From JAVBLQ01 sp031553435 (GTDB lineage Bacteria > Bacteroidota > Bacteroidia > Bacteroidales > Azobacteroidaceae): a DNA stretch of 24,769 nt. The notes below the pieces were generated by a model that saw only the letters and a program-made list of their open reading frames with translations, was not told the DNA's origin and ran no database searches. Below, piece after piece: positions 22,375 through 24,769 of the stretch. The DNA is taken from NCBI GenBank assembly GCA_031553435.1, contig JAVBLQ010000036.1, positions 1 through 24,769 of the forward strand, read 5' to 3'. Each line of letters opens with the position of its first letter. Position 1 is the first letter of the stretch. The position numbers and the translations under genes are program-made.

Positions 22375-24315
22375 ATGACTTACTTTAAATCAATCATCGT
22401 AGCCCTATGTCTGGGAGTTTTGCCCGGATTACTACAAGCCAAAGTTGAACTGCCATCTATCTTTACAGATAATATGGTGTTGCAACGTCAGACTGAAGCT
22501 CCTATCTGGGGAAAAGCAACTCCCGGTAAGGAAGTGAGAATCACCACATCCTGGGATAACCAAACTTATAAAGTGACGGCCGGAGCCGATGGTAAATGGA
22601 TGGTTAAAATGAAAACCCCACAAGCCGGAGGCCCTTATCAGATTACCATTTCAGACGGAAAAGCCGTTCAACTGAATAACGTTCTGATCGGAGAAGTCTG
22701 GATCTGTTCCGGACAATCCAACATGGAAATGCCATTGGCCGGTTGGGGAAAAATTGATAATTACGAAAAAGAAATCGCAGAGGCTAACTATCCGCAAATA
22801 CGTTTGCTTCATGTAGAAAAGGCAACCAGTATACGACCGGTTGAAGATGTAAAAATCATGGGCGGAAGCTGGCGGGTTTGTTCTCCGGCAAATATTCCGG
22901 AATTCTCATCGGTTGCCTATTTTTTCGGGAGAGAACTGTATAAATCCTTGAATGTTCCTATCGGACTGATTAACACCTCTTGGGGAGGAACCATTGCAGA
23001 AGCCTGGACGAGTGGAGAATCATTGGAAAATATGCCTTATTTCAAAGGAACTGTTCAGGAAATGAGAACTGTTTCGGAAACAGAACTGCAAGCTACTTAC
23101 CAAAAGAAATTCGATGAATGGAACAAGCAGATTGGAGATGCCGACGGAGGAACCAAAGGAAACTGGCAAAGTTCGACGTTGAATGACGGTGACTGGCAAA
23201 CCATGCAATTACCCACATTGTGGGAAGATGCCGGATTAAAAGACTTTGACGGAATTGTATGGTTCCGGAAAACCATTACCATTCCTTCCGATTGGAACGG
23301 AAAAGAATTGAACCTTAGTCTGGGAATGATTGACGATAATGAAATTACTTATTTCAATGGAGTTGAAATCGGCCGGACCAACGGACATAATATAGACAGA
23401 AATTACAAAGTACCTGCCAGGTTAGTAAAAACCGGTGTAGCAGTGATTACAGTTCGTGTTACCGATACCGGCGGTGGCGGCGGAATCTGGGGTGAAAAAA
23501 CGGATATGAAAATATCAGGAATGAGCCTTGCCGGTGAGTGGAAATATAAAACGGCAGTCGATCTGAATAAATTCCCCAAAGCACCTCAATCTCAACTTAA
23601 CAGTCCGAACCGTCCGATGGTTTTGTTCAATGCAATGATCAAACCTTTGGTCCCGTACGCCGTTCAAGGCGCTATCTGGTATCAGGGAGAATCCAATGCA
23701 GATCGTGCATATCAATACAGAGAATTACTTCCTTTGATGATTCGGGATTGGAGAACACAATGGAATCGCGATCTGCCTTTTTATCTTGTTCAATTAGCCA
23801 ATTTTATGGCAGAAGATAAAGAGCCGGCAGAATCTCAATGGGCAGAACTGCGTGAGGCCCAATTGCAAACATTGCATCTGGAGAATACAGGCATGGCCGT
23901 CGCCATTGATATTGGCGATGAAAAAGATATACATCCTAAAAACAAACAAGATGTCGGTTTGCGATTGGCTCTGGCAGCAAAAGCCAATACTTACGGACAA
24001 AAAATCGCATCTTCCGGTCCGATTTACGAATCTTATAAAATGGAAGGCAATCAAATCAGAATTACCTTCAAACATACCGATGGAGGATTGAAAGCCAAAG
24101 ATGCCACTCAACTAAAAGGTTTTGCTATTGCAGGATCTGATCATAAATTTTACTGGGCTCAGGCAACTATTCAGGGAAATGAAGTGATAGTCAGTGCACC
24201 GCAGGTGAAATTCCCTGTTGCCGTTCGTTATGCCTGGGGTAATAACCCTGTGTGTAATCTGTATAATGGAGCCGGTTTGCCTGCATCTCCGTTCCGTACG
24301 GATGATTGGAGATGA
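22375..24315 (+). CDS. sialate O-acetylesterase-family carbohydrate esterase (SGNH type)
   Basis: Secreted esterase of 646 residues that probably removes acetyl groups from a glycan; the family name reflects its first members, and many PUL homologues act on plant polysaccharides. Signal peptide 1-22 (to LLQA). An N-terminal beta domain (24-104) is followed by the SGNH hydrolase core with nucleophile Ser115 in CSGQSNMEMP, the NTSWGGT block (200-206), WYQGESN (435-441), and the Asp518/His520 pair in DIHPKNK. The core is interrupted at about 260-385 by a jelly-roll module (WQSSTLNDGDWQ to GEKTDMKISG) that looks like a galactose-binding-type beta-sandwich; this split arrangement is known in the family. 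It is the last gene of the GH3 operon and is followed by a strong terminator. No sialic-acid genes are near, so acetylated arabinan, xylan or pectin is the likelier substrate. Confidence 0.92.
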   Translation: MTYFKSIIVALCLGVLPGLLQAKVELPSIFTDNMVLQRQTEAPIWGKATPGKEVRITTSWDNQTYKVTAGADGKWMVKMKTPQAGGPYQITISDGKAVQLNNVLIGEVWICSGQSNMEMPLAGWGKIDNYEKEIAEANYPQIRLLHVEKATSIRPVEDVKIMGGSWRVCSPANIPEFSSVAYFFGRELYKSLNVPIGLINTSWGGTIAEAWTSGESLENMPYFKGTVQEMRTVSETELQATYQKKFDEWNKQIGDADGGTKGNWQSSTLNDGDWQTMQLPTLWEDAGLKDFDGIVWFRKTITIPSDWNGKELNLSLGMIDDNEITYFNGVEIGRTNGHNIDRNYKVPARLVKTGVAVITVRVTDTGGGGGIWGEKTDMKISGMSLAGEWKYKTAVDLNKFPKAPQSQLNSPNRPMVLFNAMIKPLVPYAVQGAIWYQGESNADRAYQYRELLPLMIRDWRTQWNRDLPFYLVQLANFMAEDKEPAESQWAELREAQLQTLHLENTGMAVAIDIGDEKDIHPKNKQDVGLRLALAAKANTYGQKIASSGPIYESYKMEGNQIRITFKHTDGGLKAKDATQLKGFAIAGSDHKFYWAQATIQGNEVIVSAPQVKFPVAVRYAWGNNPVCNLYNGAGLPASPFRTDDWR

Positions 24316-24366
24316 AAATTACACAATTTATGTTTATTTGTGATTTATAGCCACATCTCATTTCTG

Positions 24367-24423
24367 AAAAGCCCGGTTAAAGCCAGAAATTCTATCTGAA
24401 AATAAGAATAAAGCCGGGCTTTT
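24367..24423 (+). terminator. intrinsic terminator closing the GH3-epimerase-esterase operon
   Basis: AAAAGCCCGG (24367-24376) pairs perfectly with CCGGGCTTTT (24414-24423) around a 37-nt loop that can itself fold (AGAAATTCT). It lies 52 nt past the esterase stop and ends in a T-run. The A-run on the other side would let it serve the minus strand too. The large loop is unusual but the GC core is strong. Confidence 0.7.
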
Positions 24424-24546
24424 AAACTTAGAAGTTGTCTTGACTTTTTATTTTTGCAGGCCTGAAAACTTTATTTTTCACTTTTGAGATGTTGATAGAC
24501 ATATCTTTAATCCGATCCGATAAGACATAAAAATACCATATATATA

Positions 24547-24558
24547 AATCATATGATT
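24547..24558. promoter_or_regulatory. 12-bp perfect palindrome, possible operator
   Basis: AATCATATGATT is its own reverse complement and ends 17 nt before the -33 box of the promoter at 24576-24605. Position fits a dimeric regulator site, but short AT palindromes arise by chance. Confidence 0.25.
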
Positions 24559-24575
24559 AATTATTGATTTTATAG

Positions 24576-24605
24576 TTGTTTTTTATAAAAATTCTATTAC
24601 TTTTG
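24576..24605 (+). promoter_or_regulatory. Bacteroidota-type promoter for the right-edge gene
   Basis: TTG (24576-24578), a 19-nt spacer, then TACTTTTG (24598-24605) match the TTG-N19-TAnnTTTG consensus of the Bacteroidota primary sigma factor. The predicted start near 24612 gives a leader of about 46 nt before the ATG at 24658. Apart from this, the terminator and the palindrome, nothing is seen in the 342-base gap after the esterase. Confidence 0.65.
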
Positions 24606-24657
24606 TCACACCTTTAACGAAGAAAAGAAAGAATTAATCAAAATACTGACAGAAAAT

Positions 24658-24769
24658 ATGTATTATAAAACAAAATCTTATCACAAAGCCATAAACCTGA
24701 TGAAGAAACTTCCTTCTTATTTGGTTTTCCTGAAAGTTTATTCCGGTTTTTATCCCGCTTTTATTTGTA
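24658..24769 (+). CDS. start of an unidentified gene, cut by window edge
   Basis: An open frame from ATG 24658 runs to the edge (37 codons). It reads MYYKTKSYHKAINLMKKLP then a hydrophobic SYLVFLKVYSGFYPAF stretch, consistent with a basic N-region and the start of a signal peptide or membrane anchor. An in-frame Met at residue 15 (ATG at 24700) is an alternative start. A good promoter precedes it and it lies outside the upstream terminator, so it belongs to a separate transcript. Long basic leaders of this kind occur on some SusC-like transporters, but the family cannot be told from this fragment. Confidence 0.5.
   Translation, partial: MYYKTKSYHKAINLMKKLPSYLVFLKVYSGFYPAFIC

Noticed and set aside
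22375..24315. Sialic-acid utilization role for the esterase
   Set aside because: No sialidase, NanA/NanE-type or sialic-acid transporter gene is in the window, and the neighbours are arabinose/xylose-type glycosidases; the family name alone is not evidence of sialate as substrate.
1..24769. CRISPR array, tRNA, rRNA, insertion sequence or integrase
   Set aside because: No regular spaced repeats, cloverleaf-like sequence, rRNA core sequence or transposase/integrase motif was recognized on either strand; the locus appears intact and not obviously mobile.

Overview
The window looks like one polysaccharide utilization locus (PUL) of a Bacteroidota bacterium, most likely order Bacteroidales. The grounds are a SusC/SusD pair, a hybrid two-component regulator with a Reg_prop sensor, AT-rich DNA, TAnnTTTG-type promoter elements, and a secreted protein with a type IX secretion (T9SS) C-terminal sorting domain. 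The T9SS domain argues against genus Bacteroides itself and fits groups such as Dysgonomonadaceae, Paludibacteraceae or Tannerellaceae. The exact taxon is inference.

Layout, minus strand, in order of transcription from right to left: hybrid sensor regulator (14768-18748); SusC-like TonB-dependent transporter (11393-14632); SusD-like lipoprotein (9455-11380); DUF3823-type surface lipoprotein (8653-9435); a perfect hairpin (8593-8620); a secreted FG-GAP/VCBS propeller protein with T9SS domain (6941-8539); a second perfect hairpin (6887-6930); a GH127/GH146 (DUF1680) beta-L-arabinofuranosidase (4485-6866); a two-domain GH43 enzyme (2888-4441); a small secreted protein of unknown function (2227-2883); a lipoprotein-like GH43 enzyme (1015-2088); and the start of a second FG-GAP protein that runs off the left edge (1-927).

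Layout, plus strand: diverging from the regulator is a compact three-gene operon of a GH3 glycosidase (19047-21311), an aldose 1-epimerase (21343-22344) and a sialate-O-acetylesterase-family carbohydrate esterase (22375-24315), closed by an intrinsic terminator (24367-24423). A further gene begins at 24658 behind a good Bacteroidota promoter and runs off the right edge. The 342 bases between 24315 and 24658 hold only the terminator, a 12-bp palindrome and that promoter.

How the parts fit together (inference from families): surface lipoproteins and the propeller bind an arabinose-containing plant glycan. The secreted GH43, GH127/146, GH3 and esterase enzymes strip arabinofuranosyl, other glycosyl and acetyl groups. 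SusC/D imports the fragments, the epimerase equilibrates the anomers of the released sugar, and the hybrid regulator senses a periplasmic fragment and switches on the locus. Pectic arabinan, arabinoxylan side chains or arabinosylated cell-wall glycoprotein are the candidate substrates; the sequence does not choose among them.

The least explained elements are the two co-linear FG-GAP paralogues, the hairpins bracketing one of them, and a shared octamer (TTTGGATA on the minus strand) lying exactly 30 nt upstream of a TAnnTTTG element at both the regulator and the SusC promoter regions.
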